Under the pieces are notes generated by a model. It ran no database searches. It was not told the origin of the DNA and saw only the letters and a list, made by a program, of their open reading frames with translations. Of a DNA stretch of 64,000 bases, positions 33,318-44,443 are shown piece after piece; the first letter of the stretch is position 1; each line of letters begins with the position of its first letter. A program made the translations under genes and the position numbers. Source of the stretch: Anodontia alba (lineage: Eukaryota > Mollusca > Bivalvia > Lucinida > Lucinidae); the NCBI GenBank assembly GCA_964016985.1, contig OZ024831.1:21690609-21754608 (forward strand), in the 5' to 3' direction.

Positions 33318-33853
33318 TGACCTGATAGTTTGTTTGTGTTGAGGTTTTACGGCCCAATGGGGCCATGTCGAGCGTGTTCAGTTTACCTAACCACATGTTT
33401 ACTGGGCAGGTTTAGTCCTTTAACCCTTAAAGCGCCAAGAAAAACTGCGTCTGAAAATGTCGTCTGTTTATGTCGTCTGCTGAATATTCTTGCAAACTTT
33501 TAAAACCTATTTTTGCATATCGGCAAACAGTGTGGACCCAGATCAGACTGCTCCTCTAGGAGGAACGTCAGAAAGTCATTTCTGTTTGCAAAAATGACTT
33601 AAAATCACAAGCAGATGACAAAGCAGACGACAATTGTTGTGATTGGCGCTTTAAGGGTTAAGCGGTTAACTCGTATTGCGCACACTCTTCCGCCAGAACC
33701 TGACAACTGTCCTTCCTGAATCAGCGGAAGAGAGTAAAAGACCGTAGAAAATATTTCGTGATCAATATCCACGAAAGAAATTACCGGCGGGGGTCGAACC
33801 TGCAACCTCCTGAGCACTAGTCGGATGCGCATCCAACTGAGCCACCGATACAG
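33318..33853 (-). mobile_element. tRNA-derived SINE split by a TA-target MITE
   Basis: Tail half 33318-33420 (GTGTTGAGGTTTTACGGCCC to GGTTTAGTCCTT) and head half 33661-33853 (AGCGGTTAACTCG through the B box GGTCGAACCTGCAACC to CACCGATAC). The split is exactly at the MITE. Confidence 0.9.
33423..33658. mobile_element. 236-bp TA-target MITE with GCAAACAGTG palindrome core
   Basis: Terminal inverted repeats ACCCTTAAAGCGCCAA / TTGGCGCTTTAAGGGT, flanked by TA on both sides (33421-33422, 33659-33660). The SINE consensus is restored by removing one TA plus the element. Subterminal CGTCTGC motifs and a GCAAACAGTGTGGACCCAG palindrome lie inside. TA duplication suggests mobilisation by a Tc1/mariner-type transposase. 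Confidence 0.88.
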
Positions 33854-34028
33854 ATAGTTTAAATAGTACTGATTTGCCTAATGCCGAGCTCCCCTAATAC
33901 TAAGCACCGAGCGAATGAACAATTAGTACTAGCTTTAGAAAGCCCTAGGTATGACCCCGCTGGGGATCTTACCCACAACCGCTTGATTTGAAGTCAGCTC
34001 TATCAACTGCGCCTTCCGACCGGTTGCT

Positions 34029-34233
34029 AGATTTTAACCATGTAAAAGTAAAACACGATATGGTACGAATCTGTGCACCCTACCCTTCAAATTATCATAT
34101 ACCCTCCACTATTTGTCACGTCTTAAAGTTTGCCATGATTGCTCAAGAAGAACTTTTTAAAGCGGGTATAGCTCGCGACGCGATGAAGCGCATCGCGAAC
34201 GAAGTGAGCTCTACGGTACAGAATATGATCTAG
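34029..34233 (+). CDS. Weak candidate coding stretch, plus strand
   Basis: The frame reads DFNHVKVKHDMVRICAPYP and ends ...EELFKAGIARDAMKRIAN, EVSSTVQNMI, stop (34231-34233). Composition is protein-like. The start is unclear: it opens inside a decayed tRNA-like sequence (33960-34022), and a possible acceptor is GGTTGCTAG|AT. Not recognised. It may be a fossil exon inside the ZP intron or chance. Confidence 0.18.
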
Positions 34234-34605
34234 GCAAAGTAACATATACTTTCAGCAGAAATCGCTCTGACCAGTTTTCTTCCTTTTTCTTCCCGGAAGT
34301 TGGCAGAAGTGGCTGGGGCGGACTTGATTATATCGCTATTCACAAAACTTGGGTCTCACTAATATTGATTTGCGTGTATTTTTATATATTAATATTCAAT
34401 CTTTAATGATGCTGTGAAGGTCTTTTGAAGAGACTACAGATAGGTCTGTGCAGTGCTCGCATTTAGGCTAAGCCTATTTTCATATTATATAAAAGGTCAT
34501 GGTCTGGTCCAGTGCTATTTACATGTACCGTGCAGACTGCTCAACGTATTAGCCACACAAAGTGACTAGCCTTCAGAATGGAGTGTTGTGTATTTAATGA
34601 CCTAC

Positions 34606-34739
34606 CTGGTACATTAATTTCCCAACGTAAAGGTTCACCAACAATTGCCGACGTTCGTTTGACCCCCGATGTGATATCTTCTATGTGGGTGTCCAGGATA
34701 ATGGTGGGAGTTACACAAGGCGCCATACTGCTACTAATA
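34606..34739 (-). CDS. ZP protein, linker between ZP-N and ZP-C
   Basis: Acceptor CCGTTTCTTCTTCAG, donor CCAG|GTAGGT. One base completes a tyrosine codon from the preceding exon, then 44 codons: ISSSMAPCVTPTIILDTHIE, DITSGVKRTSAIVGEPLRWE, INVP. The I-V-G-E-P-L-R-W-E-I stretch fits the vGd.L...i strand pair at the start of ZP-C. It ends in phase 1 at the strong donor, or phase 2 if a GT four bases later is used. A 24-bp minisatellite starts about 20 bp behind the acceptor. Confidence 0.84.
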
Positions 34740-34759
34740 CTGAAGAAGAAACGGTTTGT

Positions 34760-34930
34760 CCATTCTCGCGATAGTTCAAACAATAGCTTTTGCGAGAGTT
34801 CAAGGAATAGCTTTCTCGAGAGTTCAAACAATAGCTCTCGCGAGAGTTCAAACAACAGCTCTCTTAATGCAAACCAATTCTTGCGATATTTCAGCTCTCG
34901 CGAAAATTCAAACAACAGCTCTCGCTGGAC
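34760..34930. repeat. 24-bp minisatellite with CTCTCGCGAGAG
   Basis: Units near GTTCAAACAATAGCTCTCGC with spacing 24 (34774, 34798, 34822, 34846), then degenerate copies near 34905. Each unit contains the palindrome TCTCGCGAGA or a one-base variant. Confidence 0.88.
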
Positions 34931-34937
34931 TATAGCA

Positions 34938-35737
34938 CAGGGCTGCGTTCAATAAAGCAAATCTCTCGCGATAGTTTTTCGCAAAATAGTTTTGCATCTT
35001 CTGAACAGTTATCGTAACCCCGTCTTATGTGACTTCAAATTAGAAAGTAGTCGTTATTCTCGTTGACGAGATTTGATATTAGATCGACTAAATTATATCA
35101 ATAATAATTAATTTTAAAAGGGACCTAATGTGTAATATCAACCCAGTAAACAATTCCATATTCTTGTTACGAATAAGCATATACAAATTCATTCGCATAG
35201 CCCGCAATTTTGGTTGTGCCAAACTACAGCTTGAGACTCGCTGCCATCCACCGAAAACTGTCATAACTGAACGGAAAGTCTGAAATAGTTTTCGAGTAAC
35301 CGCGAACGTTTCAATTTACTGAAACGGTTTCGGTTAAATGAAATGGATCTTCCGACAGAGGAGGAAACTATCGACAGAAAAGAAAAAGAGCGAAGCCCAG
35401 GGCCACTTTCAATAAAGCAAATCACTCGCGAGAGTTTTTTTTCCCCAAGCTGTTTTGCTATTTCCGAACGGTTATTGTAAACACGTGTTATGTGGCCTCA
35501 AATTTGAGAGTAGCCCTTATTCTCGTTGACGAGACTTGATATTAGATCATTAAACTTCTACCAATAAGTATGAATTTTATAAGGGATCGACTGTATAATA
35601 TCAACCCAGTAAACATTTCCATATTTTAATTACGAAAAGCATACAAAAGATTTTATTCGTACAGGCCGCCATTTTGGTTGTACAAAAAGACAGCTCGTGA
35701 ATAGTTTGCGGATGTACGAAAACTGTCACAACTGAAC
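34938..35737. repeat. Diverged tandem duplication, ~340-bp unit, offset 459
   Basis: 34938-35278 and 35397-35737 share in order CAATAAAGCAAATC.CTCGCGA, TTATTCTCGTTGACGAGA, TTGATATTAGATC, AATATCAACCCAGTAAACA and GAAAACTGTCA.AACTGAACG, at roughly 75-80 percent identity by eye. The second copy has GGCCGCCATTTTGGTTG. No coding frame. Confidence 0.8.
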
Positions 35738-35742
35738 GCATT

Positions 35743-36000
35743 GCGAAAACATGCCTATTCAAATATACTGAAAATTTTTTCACGAAAAGATGAAAATTTT
35801 TAGACAAAAATTTCTGAATTTTTTCATATTTCTGCTCAAAACATTGATTGTGGATATTCGTTGGAACCGGTTCTAACAAGTACCTACAATCTATGTTTTT
35901 GAGCAGAAATATGAAAAATAATGTATACCCCTGTAAAACCCAGTTTTACTATATAAAAGTGGGGTTTAAGGGGGTCAAAATTATATAGGCATGTTTTCGT
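35743..36000. mobile_element. ACGAAAAC-end MITE, full length
   Basis: GCGAAAACATGCCTATTCAA at the left, TTATATAGGCATGTTTTCGT at the right, central palindrome partly deleted (GGAACCGGTTCTAACAAG), side hairpin AACCCAGTTTTACTATATAA / AAGTGGGGTT. Confidence 0.9.
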
Positions 36001-36149
36001 GCTGGGAACAGCAACCATCTCACGTAATAGAACACAGTCTATGTTTTCGTGGAGAAATACGAATTTAGCTGAAAACAACACTTTATCGAGAGATTTCTGA
36101 CATCTACGATATAGACGTGTTCAACCCCATATACACTTATTCTTTACCC

Positions 36150-36345
36150 TTCTCTTAGCAAAGACTCATTATATTTTCTTTATTTTTCCCAGAAAACAGG
36201 ATGTGACAGTTAATGCAAACTGTCTCCTAAGGGCTCCTAAGGAGACAGTTTGCATAAACTTACAAACCATATTTTGAAACAAAAAATATTTTTTTCGAAA
36301 ATGTCGTCAGCTGAATTGTTTCCCAGCATGCTAAGCGTAAAGTGA
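36150..36345. mobile_element. MITE of the CAGCAGAC / CTCTTGGC family
   Basis: Left ACCCTTCTCTTAGCAAAG, central perfect palindrome CAAACTGTCTCCTAAGG / CTCCTAAGGAGACAGTTTG, right GTCGTCAGCTGAATTGTTTC and CCAGCATGCTAAGCG. Confidence 0.75.
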
Positions 36346-36482
36346 TAGCAAGGTCGGAGTAATATGAGAGAGAGGAAGAGCACTTAGAAAAGACAAAATT
36401 GTCCGAACACTTTTGCACATATCGATATTTTTCTGTTTCACTGTACCTTTGTCGCATATCTGCTTTATGTCACCTGTATCGT

Positions 36483-36637
36483 ATTATTGTTTGTTTGTTT
36501 GTGTTGAGGTTTTACGGCCCAGTCAACCCAATGGGGTCATGTCGAGCGCGGTCAGTTTACCTAACAACACATTTACTGGGCAGGCTTAGTCCTCTAAGCG
36601 GTTAACCAGTATTGTGCACATTCTTTCGCCAGAAAAT
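36483..36637 (-). mobile_element. SINE tail fragment
   Basis: (TTTG)n tail, GTTGAGGTTTTACGGCCCAG through GCACATTCTTTCGCCAGAAA. The tRNA head is missing. Close to the 25088 copy. Confidence 0.9.
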
Positions 36638-36663
36638 CGTATTATTGGGACAGACTAAAGACA

Positions 36664-36727
36664 GCAAACAGTGCAGACTCAGATCTGACATCTCAGCAGC
36701 GTCTTAGCAGGGTTCTACACTATTTGC
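36664..36727. repeat. Degraded palindrome of the GCAAACAGTG family
   Basis: GCAAACAGTGCAGACTCAG on the left, GGTTCTACACTATTTGC on the right. Confidence 0.65.
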
Positions 36728-36840
36728 TATTCAACCAGCAGTTGTTTAGAAAAGACTTGTTCAAATTTTGGGACAAACATGCTTTGGTAAAATTTTAAGT
36801 ATAGCTCCTGATAAGACAGGGTATCAGGTAATTTTTATTG

Positions 36841-37345
36841 TTTCTCCACGAAAACATATTGTGGGTACTCACTGAAGGTGCCCCGCCGATTTTTCTTATT
36901 TCTTCACGGAAACATATTGTGGGTACTCATTGAAAGCGCTTTCCTGATCTTTCTTATTTCTCAACGAAAACATATTGTGGGTACTCATTGAAGGCACCTC
37001 GCCGATTTTTCTTATTTCTCAACGAAAACATATTGTGGGTACTCATTGAAACCGCCTCGCTGATTTTTTTCTTATTTCTCAACGAAAACATATCGTGGGT
37101 ACTCATTGAAAGTGTCCCGCCGAATTTTTCTTATTTCTCCAGGAAAATATATTGCGGGTTCTCATTGAAGGCGCCACGCCTATTATTTCTCCAGGAAAAT
37201 ATATTCCGAGTTCTCATTGAAGGCGCCTCGCCGATTTTTCTTATTTCTTCCTGAAAACATTGTAGGTAGTCATTGGAAGCGGCTCGCGATTTTTCTTATT
37301 TCTGCACGAAAACATATGTTGTGGGTACTCGTAAGAAGCATCCAC
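36841..37345. repeat. ~58-bp tandem array made from one arm of a MITE palindrome
   Basis: Nine head-to-tail units, each with TTTCT.CACGAAAACATATT and GTGGGTACTCATTGAAGGCG then CCGATTTTTCTTA. Starts of GTGGG: 36861, 36919, 36977, 37035, 37095, 37154, about 37206, 37262, 37321. Only the left arm of the AGAAGCGCC palindrome is repeated. Confidence 0.9.
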
Positions 37346-37444
37346 AACTCATGATTCTTGCAGAAACAAGAACACTATCAATATCTTTGCTGAAAAAAAG
37401 GGCGCCTTATCTTGAGCTAGGCATCCTTATCTTGAGCTAGGCAT

Positions 37445-37682
37445 TACGAAAACACGCCTATTCAAATATATATAGAAAATTTCACCTCCAAAATCTGAAA
37501 ATTTTCAGATAAAAAAAATGATATTTTTCATATTTATGTTCAAAACAGGCGGTTCTAACGAGTACCCACAATCTATGTTTTCGAGCAGAAATAACAAAAA
37601 TAATGTATACTCTTGTAAACCCCAGTTTTACTATATAAAAGTGGGGTTTAAGGGGTCAAAATTATATAGGTATGTTTTCGTA
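37445..37682. mobile_element. ACGAAAAC-end MITE, full length with half of the palindrome lost
   Basis: TACGAAAACACGCCTATTCA at the left, TATATAGGTATGTTTTCGTA at the right. The left arm of the central palindrome is deleted, leaving GGCGGTTCTAACGAGTACCC. Confidence 0.9.
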
Positions 37683-37722
37683 ATGTAAGGAGGCCGGATA
37701 TTACAGTCAGTATTGTACTTAC

Positions 37723-37871
37723 TAATTAGTGACCCAGGATTCATCTGTCACTTTTCTGTATACGCCTGTTGCAGGTATTTGCTGACATCGTATGTGGTAG
37801 AAACCTAGATCCCCTGTCAAAATATCCGGTGGGGTCGCAGTTTTCGTCAAGTAGAATGAGATATTACGACT
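37723..37871 (-). CDS. ZP protein, end of ZP-N subdomain
   Basis: Acceptor CAGTCTCATTATTTTCAG, donor AATTA|GTAAGT (strong). 49 codons plus TA: SRNISFYLTKTATPPDIL, TGDLGFYHIRCQQIPATG, VYRKVTDESWVTN. The trailing TA plus the T of the next exon gives Tyr. The FYHIRC strand fits the last cysteine-bearing strand of ZP-N. Two other in-frame acceptors lie 15 and 24 bases upstream. The opposite strand is also open for 41 codons, but only the minus reading links phase-correctly to the other ZP exons. Confidence 0.78.
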
Positions 37872-38239
37872 CTGAAAATAATGAGACTGAATTAACTGTA
37901 CGTATTTTCTGCTTTTCATTTTCCTTTTTTTTTTTTTTTTTTTTTGTACAAGAGAGACGACGTTTGAGACATCCTAGTTGCTTTTAGAATAGATCCCTTT
38001 TAGAAGGGATGGATGGATGGATATTTTATTTATAGACGCTCAACCCTAAAAGGGCATATAGCGTCTAATAAGTTGTATATGATGATTTTATTTAATGAGA
38101 AATCAAAAATATCTAGGATTGATGTGTTCATTTTAAAAAGATAAAGTATCAATGATTTTAAGTTATTAAAAATACTGATCATATTTTATTAAATAGTCCG
38201 ATCTCTTTCAGAAAGTTGAGTATTTTTTGAGTTGGCATA

Positions 38240-41200
38240 TTAAAAAGTTCCTTTATATTTTTACATTAAAATACTTTGTGCGAATATAATTAAATTCAGC
38301 ACAAGTGATAAGAATATGTTTGACTGTAAAAGGTTCGTTACAAGGACTGCAGAATGGAGCTTGTTCATTTTTTAATATGTAAGAATGAGTAATTCTAGTG
38401 TGTCCAATTCTACATCTCGTGATTTTTGTTTGTTCTTTTCTGCTGTAATTAGAGAATGTGCATTTGCTGTTAAAATTTCATTTAGTTTATTTTGAGTTTG
38501 TGTTTCCCAAACAGACTGACATTTATTGTTGATGTATTGACGGATGTTTGATTTAAAGTCGGAGTGAGGAATTTTGAAATTTGTTATTACTAAGGATAGA
38601 GCCGATTTAGCTTCTAAATCGGCTAATTCATTTCCATGAATATTAACGTGGCTGGGAAGCCAACAAAATACAATTTCTTTTGAAAGTGAAAGGTAATAAT
38701 ATTTTTTAAGAATTTGCTGAATTAATGGGTTTCTATGGTGTAAATCTTTAAGAGATTTTAATACAGAAAGAGAATATGAATAAATGATGAACTGTTTTTC
38801 AGGCTGATCTCTGATATGGTAAAGTGCATTATCAATTGCCTTGGCTTCGGCGGTAAAAACGGAGCTATTATCAGGTAATCTGATACTGTCAGTAAAATTT
38901 GGACTAATACCAGAACAAGCAACTTTCTCATCTTGTTTCGAACCATCTGTATAAATTGACAAGTAATGTTTATAATTTGATTTGATTTCTAAAAATTCAT
39001 TTTTAAAAATATGCGACTCAACTTGTTTTTTTTTTTTATTTTTATGAAGGTCTAATATAATCTTTGGAGGGTTTAACGTCCATGGCTCTTTTGATGGAAA
39101 AGAAAAATGCTGAACATTTTTAATATTAATATTGGCCTCTTCAAGTAACGGTTGTATTCTCAGGCCAAGGGGTTTAATAGCCGTTGGTTTATTGTTGTAA
39201 AATCTTTCGTATTTAGGATTAAAAACACAATCATAGGCTGAATTTCGTGGATTGGCAGCTAATTAAGTAACATATTGAAGAGACAATTTCTCTCTTCTTA
39301 TATACAATGATGGTTTATTTGATTCAGCGTATAAACTTTCGACGGGGGAAGTACGAAAAGCCCCTAGAGCCAGACGTAAACCTTGGTGATGAATAGTATC
39401 CAAAGATTTCAAATAAGATTTTCTAGCGGATCCATAAACTATGGATCCATAATCCAGTTTAGATCGAATTAAAAATCTATAAAGATTTAAAAGAACAGTA
39501 CGATCTCCTCCCCAGTCAGAACTGGAGAGAACTTTAAGAATATCAAGTGCTTTAAGACATTTAGCTTTTAAAGCTTTGATGTGTGGTATAAAAGATAATT
39601 TGTTATCGAACAAAAGACCTAGGAATTTTGCTTCACTGACGACTGGAACAGGACTATCGTATATGGTAAGATGAGGATCTAAATGTAGCTGACGTATTTG
39701 ACAAAAATGAACGCACTGAGTTTTTGTTTTTGAAAATTTGAAACCATTTTCTGTTGCCCAATCTTCTATATTGTTTAAACATCGTTGTAGTTTGAATTCA
39801 ATGGTTTCCACATTTTTCGATCTAATAAATATTCCAAAATCGTCAACAAAAAGTGAACAAACAAAGTCTTTCACACATTTAACAATATCGATAATTTTAA
39901 TGTCAAACAAGGTAGGTGATAAAATGCTTCCCTGTGGTACACCTTGTTCTTGTTTAAATATGTCCGATAACGTATTACCTATTCGAACATTAAATGTTCG
40001 ATCTGATAAAAAGTTTTGAATAAAAAGTGGTAATCGGCCTTTAAGGCCTAATTTATGTAAATCTTTCATGATGCCATGTTTCCAAGTAGTATCGTAAGCC
40101 TTTTCAAGGTCAAAAAATACAGCTACTACATGTTCTTTTTTAACAAAGGCATCACGAATAAAAGATTTCAAACGAATCAAACGATCGTTTGTACAGCTAT
40201 TTTTTCTGAATCCAGCTTGATATTTTGTTATAAGCTGGTTTGATTCCAAGAACCAAACCAGTCTATCATTAATCATTCTCTCCATTGTTTTACATAAACA
40301 ACTTGTCAAAGCAATAGGTCTGTAGTTAGTAGCTTCAGTATGATCTTTATTTGGTTTTGGTATAGGTATAATCGTTGCTTTACTCCAGTCTTTTGGAAAT
40401 TTTCCAGTGATCCAAATATCATTTAAAATATTTAATAAAGTTTTTAAAGCGTTATCGGGTAAATGTTTAAGAATTTGATAATGAATGTCATCAGGACCAG
40501 CAGCTGTATCATGAGATTTATGAAGAGCATCTAATAATTCTGAAGCTGTGAATGGTACATTATATTTTTCATGATTTAGTGACATAAAATTTAGATGCTC
40601 TTTCTCTCGTTCCTGTTTTATGTTTTGAAAGGTTTCGGAATAATTTGCACTAGAAGAGTTTTTCTGAAAATTCTCTCCTAGTGCATTGGAAATATCTTTA
40701 GTCGTTGAGCATATATTTCCATTTGATTTAATATGGACATGCTTGTTATTTTTATTTTGGCCAGTAATTTTTCGAATCATGTCCCATATCTTCTTTGCTG
40801 GAGTTCTAGAATTAAGTTTGGAGACGTATTGCTGCCAAGATGTTCTTTTAGCCGTTTTTATTGTCTTGCGAGCTTTTGCTCGCATTTGTTTGGCATGGAT
40901 TAGATTTTCTTTTGTTGGCTGCCTATTGAACTTTCGTAAGGCAGATTTTCTTTTATTTATTGAATTTTTAACATCTTTATTAAACCAAGGTCTATTTCTT
41001 TTTGAACGTGTCGAGGACTTTGGAATACATTTTTCGGCTACATGAATTAATGTATCAGTAAAAGCTTGTATATCATCTGCTGTTTTAAACATTTCAGGAT
41101 TTAATTTTTCATTACATAGCTCCATGAAATTCTCCCAGTTTGCTTTATTGAAATTCCATCGGCAATGATGGTCTTCATTTGTCGATTCAATTTCTTCAAT

Positions 41201-41842
41201 ATTAATTGGAAAATGATCGCTCTCATGAAGGTCATCTAAAACTGACCAATCAAAATCTAAGTAAATATTTGGAGAGCATATAGACAAATCTAAAGCAAAA
41301 TAATTTCTTGTAGGAGAATGAAGATAAGTTGGTTGTTTATCGTTAAATAAATATAAATCATTTTCTGCAATAAAATTTTCTATTATTTCTCCTTTGTCAT
41401 TTGTATCCAGACAACCCCATAGTTTGCTGTGACTATTAAAGTCACCTAATAATAAATAAGGACGAGGTAACTGGTTTATAAGATTTTCTAAATCGTGTTT
41501 AGAAAATTTACAGTGTGGAGGAAGATATAGAGAACAAATTGTTATGGATTTAGACAGAGTGACATTTACAGCAACAGCTTGTAAATTACTATTTATATCT
41601 ACCTGTCTATGAGGAACATTTGATTTTACAAGGATAGATGAACCCCCTGAGGCTTTCTGATTTTCAGTTGCGATATGATTATATAAACTATAATTTTTAA
41701 AATTAATATTATCTGTATTTTTTAAAAAGGTTTCCTGGAGACAAAAGACAGTCGGAGAAAGTAGTGTTGTTAAAATTAAAATTTCGTTATAATTTGCTTT
41801 TAGTCCTCGACAGTTCCACTGAATAATTGATTTTTTATCCAT
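38240..41842 (-). pseudogene. LINE copy B ORF2, premature stop at codon 860
   Basis: Open from MDKKSIIQWNCRGLK (41842) through endonuclease and RT to codon 859. There an AAA codon in copy C is TAA here (GTTACTTAATTAG), cutting off the RNase H half. The RNase H part (YTDGSKQDEKVACSG, 38962-38372) is still partly open but carries YSYSLS instead of YSDSLS, losing a catalytic Asp. Confidence 0.9.
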
Positions 41843-42009
41843 GATAAATGGAGAGATGATTTGAAAATAAGGAACTTAATCCTTTTGTTTTCTCTGAGAT
41901 TGCGAGAACATGGACGTCAATCTCTAACTCCATGTTCTCAAGGGAATCGAACCGATTGACCAACGATCGGATCGGCCGACGCCCCTTTACTATATGGATT
42001 TGGTCCTTT

Positions 42010-43120
42010 ATCTTTATCTTTTTCTTTTCAATTTTTTCCTTTCTGGTCAGCTGTCCTGGACCTGGATCTCTGTTGTGATCCACTTGTTTTAGTCGGCTGT
42101 GTTTGTGAACTGTTTTGAGATTTTGTTAGTGGTCTAAACTGATGAGTAGATGTGGGTTTAGGTTTAGGTTTTAGAGTAGGAGTAATAACTTTTGAATTTG
42201 CTTTGATGACAGAATCTTTTTCGTTAAACTGGGTAGAAGTTTGTTTGGTTTCAGGTTTAGTGTTTAGGGATTGAACAACTTTTGCAAAGGTGATTTCAGG
42301 TTGATTTTCTTGAATCTTTTTGGCTTCCAAATAAGTGATTTTTTTGTGTAACTTTAATTTTCATGATTTCTTTCTCTTTGTTCCAAATTTCACACTGATT
42401 TGATTTTGATTGATGGTTTTTGTGACAGTTCACACACTTGGCTTCATTTTTACAAGCATTTGTATGGTGATCAAATTCACCCATACCACATTTTTCACAT
42501 ATTGATCCAGGTGCTTCCGGACAGCCGTTTTCATGATGTCCAAACCTCTGACAGTTGAAACACCGCAGAGGATTTGGAATGTAGACTTCAACCGGTATAA
42601 TTCGGTAAAAGATTTTTAGTGATTTCGGTAAAGTTGTGGTGTTGAAAGTTAGTAAAAGTGTATTTGTTTCTATATTGTTTCCATCTTTTTTAATTTTAAA
42701 ACGTTTGCAAGCTGTTACTCCTTGTGTGTTAAGATATTCTGTGATATTTTCTTCAGTTTCATGTTTTAGCATTCTGTCACGGATAATGCCTTTGCAACTA
42801 TTGAGTGTTTTATGTTCCGTGACAGTGACATTAATGTTAAAGAATTTTGTAATTTTCAAGAGATTATCAGTTTGAGATTTTCTGTTTGTTTCAACCAAAA
42901 GAGTTCCAGTTTTTAATTTTTTTACATTTTTTGGAGTGCCTATTAAAGATTTAATTTGTTTTTCTATGATGAATGGAGACAGTGAAGTAATTGGTTTGTC
43001 TTCCTTACTCGAAATCACTAAAAAATTAGCGAAGTTCCCATTAGCTTTGAACGTAAAGGTAGTCGGTTGCGTGTCGTCCTCCGAAGAGTCGAACGCCAGA
43101 AATCGTTTTCGAGAGGCCAT
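42010..43120 (-). pseudogene. LINE copy B ORF1, frameshifted
   Basis: Begins MASRKRFLAFDSSEDD. The three zinc knuckles are intact (CFNCQRFGHHENGC and two more). One extra T in the T run near 42345 shifts the frame after the knuckles, and a second change near 42080 disrupts the C-terminal basic region. Confidence 0.88.
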
Positions 43121-44443
43121 GGTGATGAAATTTTTTATTCGATAGCTATGCGCCCCACCCTCCATGGAGCCCTACAAGGGGACGTTTAACAGAAATGGAT
43201 CTCCTATTTCTAACGTCAAGGCTACATTGCTATTATACTCGGTGTCAAGATCAGAGTCTTCAGCTCGGCCTCATGCTTAGATGATTTCCCACCTATTCAT
43301 CTAAATTTCCATAGAAAAATTTATGAACAGTTGAGTTCATCCCCCTATCCACAGCCTCCACTCATAGAGGTTTCCGCCAAAGCCCCAATACAAGCCCACC
43401 AATTGACCCTTCAGCCGCCGCCCATTGAAACTCACTTAAAGTTAGAGGAACGTAGAAAAATAAGCCCGGTTTGTACCATAAAGATACGTATAAAAGAGAG
43501 AAAGAAGCTAAGAACAAGTTGTGCGCTTCTAGAGCTTGGCACGACTGAGCCGATTGATCCAGGCCGGATCTAACCCAGACCGCTCTTCTATCTGAAATAA
43601 GGGCCAAAATGATGTGTTGAAAAGCTGGAGATCCCTGGGCTTTCCTCAATCATCAGGTTCCCCTCTCCCAGCATACGAGACGCCACCCACGGCAAACAGG
43701 TGGTTCGTGTTTTAATAGAGGATTACACCCTATCCACTACAGAAGGAAAGTGATCTGTAGATTTTATTCCCTACAGACAAGGGAGGCCGGAAACGTCTGG
43801 GAAATTGAAAGGTTATTTTTAACGTCAGGAGATCAATATTTAAAATAAACAGTTTATTAAAGAAAGAAGGATTCATTTTGGATTCATTTTTTAAGAGAGT
43901 CAAACAAACAAGCTGTGTTAGATGATATGTAGCTTTCAAATGATATGTAGCTTTCATACCTTGAAAAACGTTTAGTTTTTTATCTAACAATATTAAATGC
44001 ATCTTACTTTTAATGTGGAGAATGCTAGAGTTCGGAAAAATGACACAAACACAAGACAAACACATATGTTAAATACAGATGAGGTTATAATCTTCGTCCC
44101 ATGTGCGACCCACGGGCACAGAATGATACACAAACAAATGAAGCATGTTAGTAACATGAGATAGGAAATGTTTAAAAGGATAGATCTCGCGAAATTTGTT
44201 TTTTCCAATTTAAGATGCATTTCAGTAAATTTAATTTTATAGTCTGGAATTATACCGGTTGAACGGACGGTTGCTCTGTTATGTTAGGGGTTTTACCCAG
44301 CTGCCACAGAAGCGGAAGGCAGCCACCTATTTCGAGGGCCCGTGTGGTCACGGGCAGCCTCTTTTAGACGGCTCGTACGTCACGCAGAGGGTACGTCTGG
44401 CCTATTCTAAGCCCGGAACCAGCACGGGACTCTTTTAGAAGGG

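Larger units (their letters stand above)
14651..37871 (-). other. Gene span: ZP-domain protein, 3' part (six exons)
   Basis: Six minus-strand exons join into one frame of about 280 residues. In order they give the end of the ZP-N subdomain (a FYHIRC strand), a linker with AIVGEPLRWEI, and the ZP-C subdomain. ZP-C shows the expected cysteines (LPLNCSA, ILNGCSLD, ANSDEIIILC, GC, TAC, TC) and the hallmark YAFRFANSDEIIILC. Then come dibasic sites (DKR, EKR), a hydrophilic stretch and a hydrophobic C-terminus. ZP proteins are secreted or membrane-anchored, disulfide-bonded, and polymerise into extracellular matrices such as egg coats. Intron phases are 2, 1 (or 2), 2, 0, 1. The N-terminal exons with the signal peptide are missing or lie beyond LINE B. 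Which ZP protein it is cannot be said. All introns are packed with repeats. Confidence 0.82.
38010..44431 (-). mobile_element. LINE copy B, full length (6.4 kb), inactivated
   Basis: Complete from the GC-rich 5' end (44431) to the (TGGA)n tail. 13-bp perfect TSD. Both ORFs carry inactivating changes. The element lies in the same orientation as the ZP gene, upstream of its first secure exon. Confidence 0.97.

Noticed and set aside
36988..37254. 88-codon repetitive frame (FLFLNENI-type repeats)
   Set aside because: Product of the 58-bp MITE-arm array. It has no start context and lies in an intron.
36841..37345. CRISPR-like regular array
   Set aside because: Repeats are contiguous and diverged without unique spacers, and the DNA is clearly eukaryotic.
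37785..37907. Plus-strand exon-like frame with acceptor GTTGCAG and donor GTACGT
   Set aside because: It overlaps the minus-strand ZP exon, which links phase-correctly to the next exons; the plus frame has no partner exon.
39738..40019. Plus-strand frames repeated in each LINE copy (also 48123, 49071, 59142, 60090)
   Set aside because: Antisense shadows of ORF2; they exist only because ORF2 is conserved.
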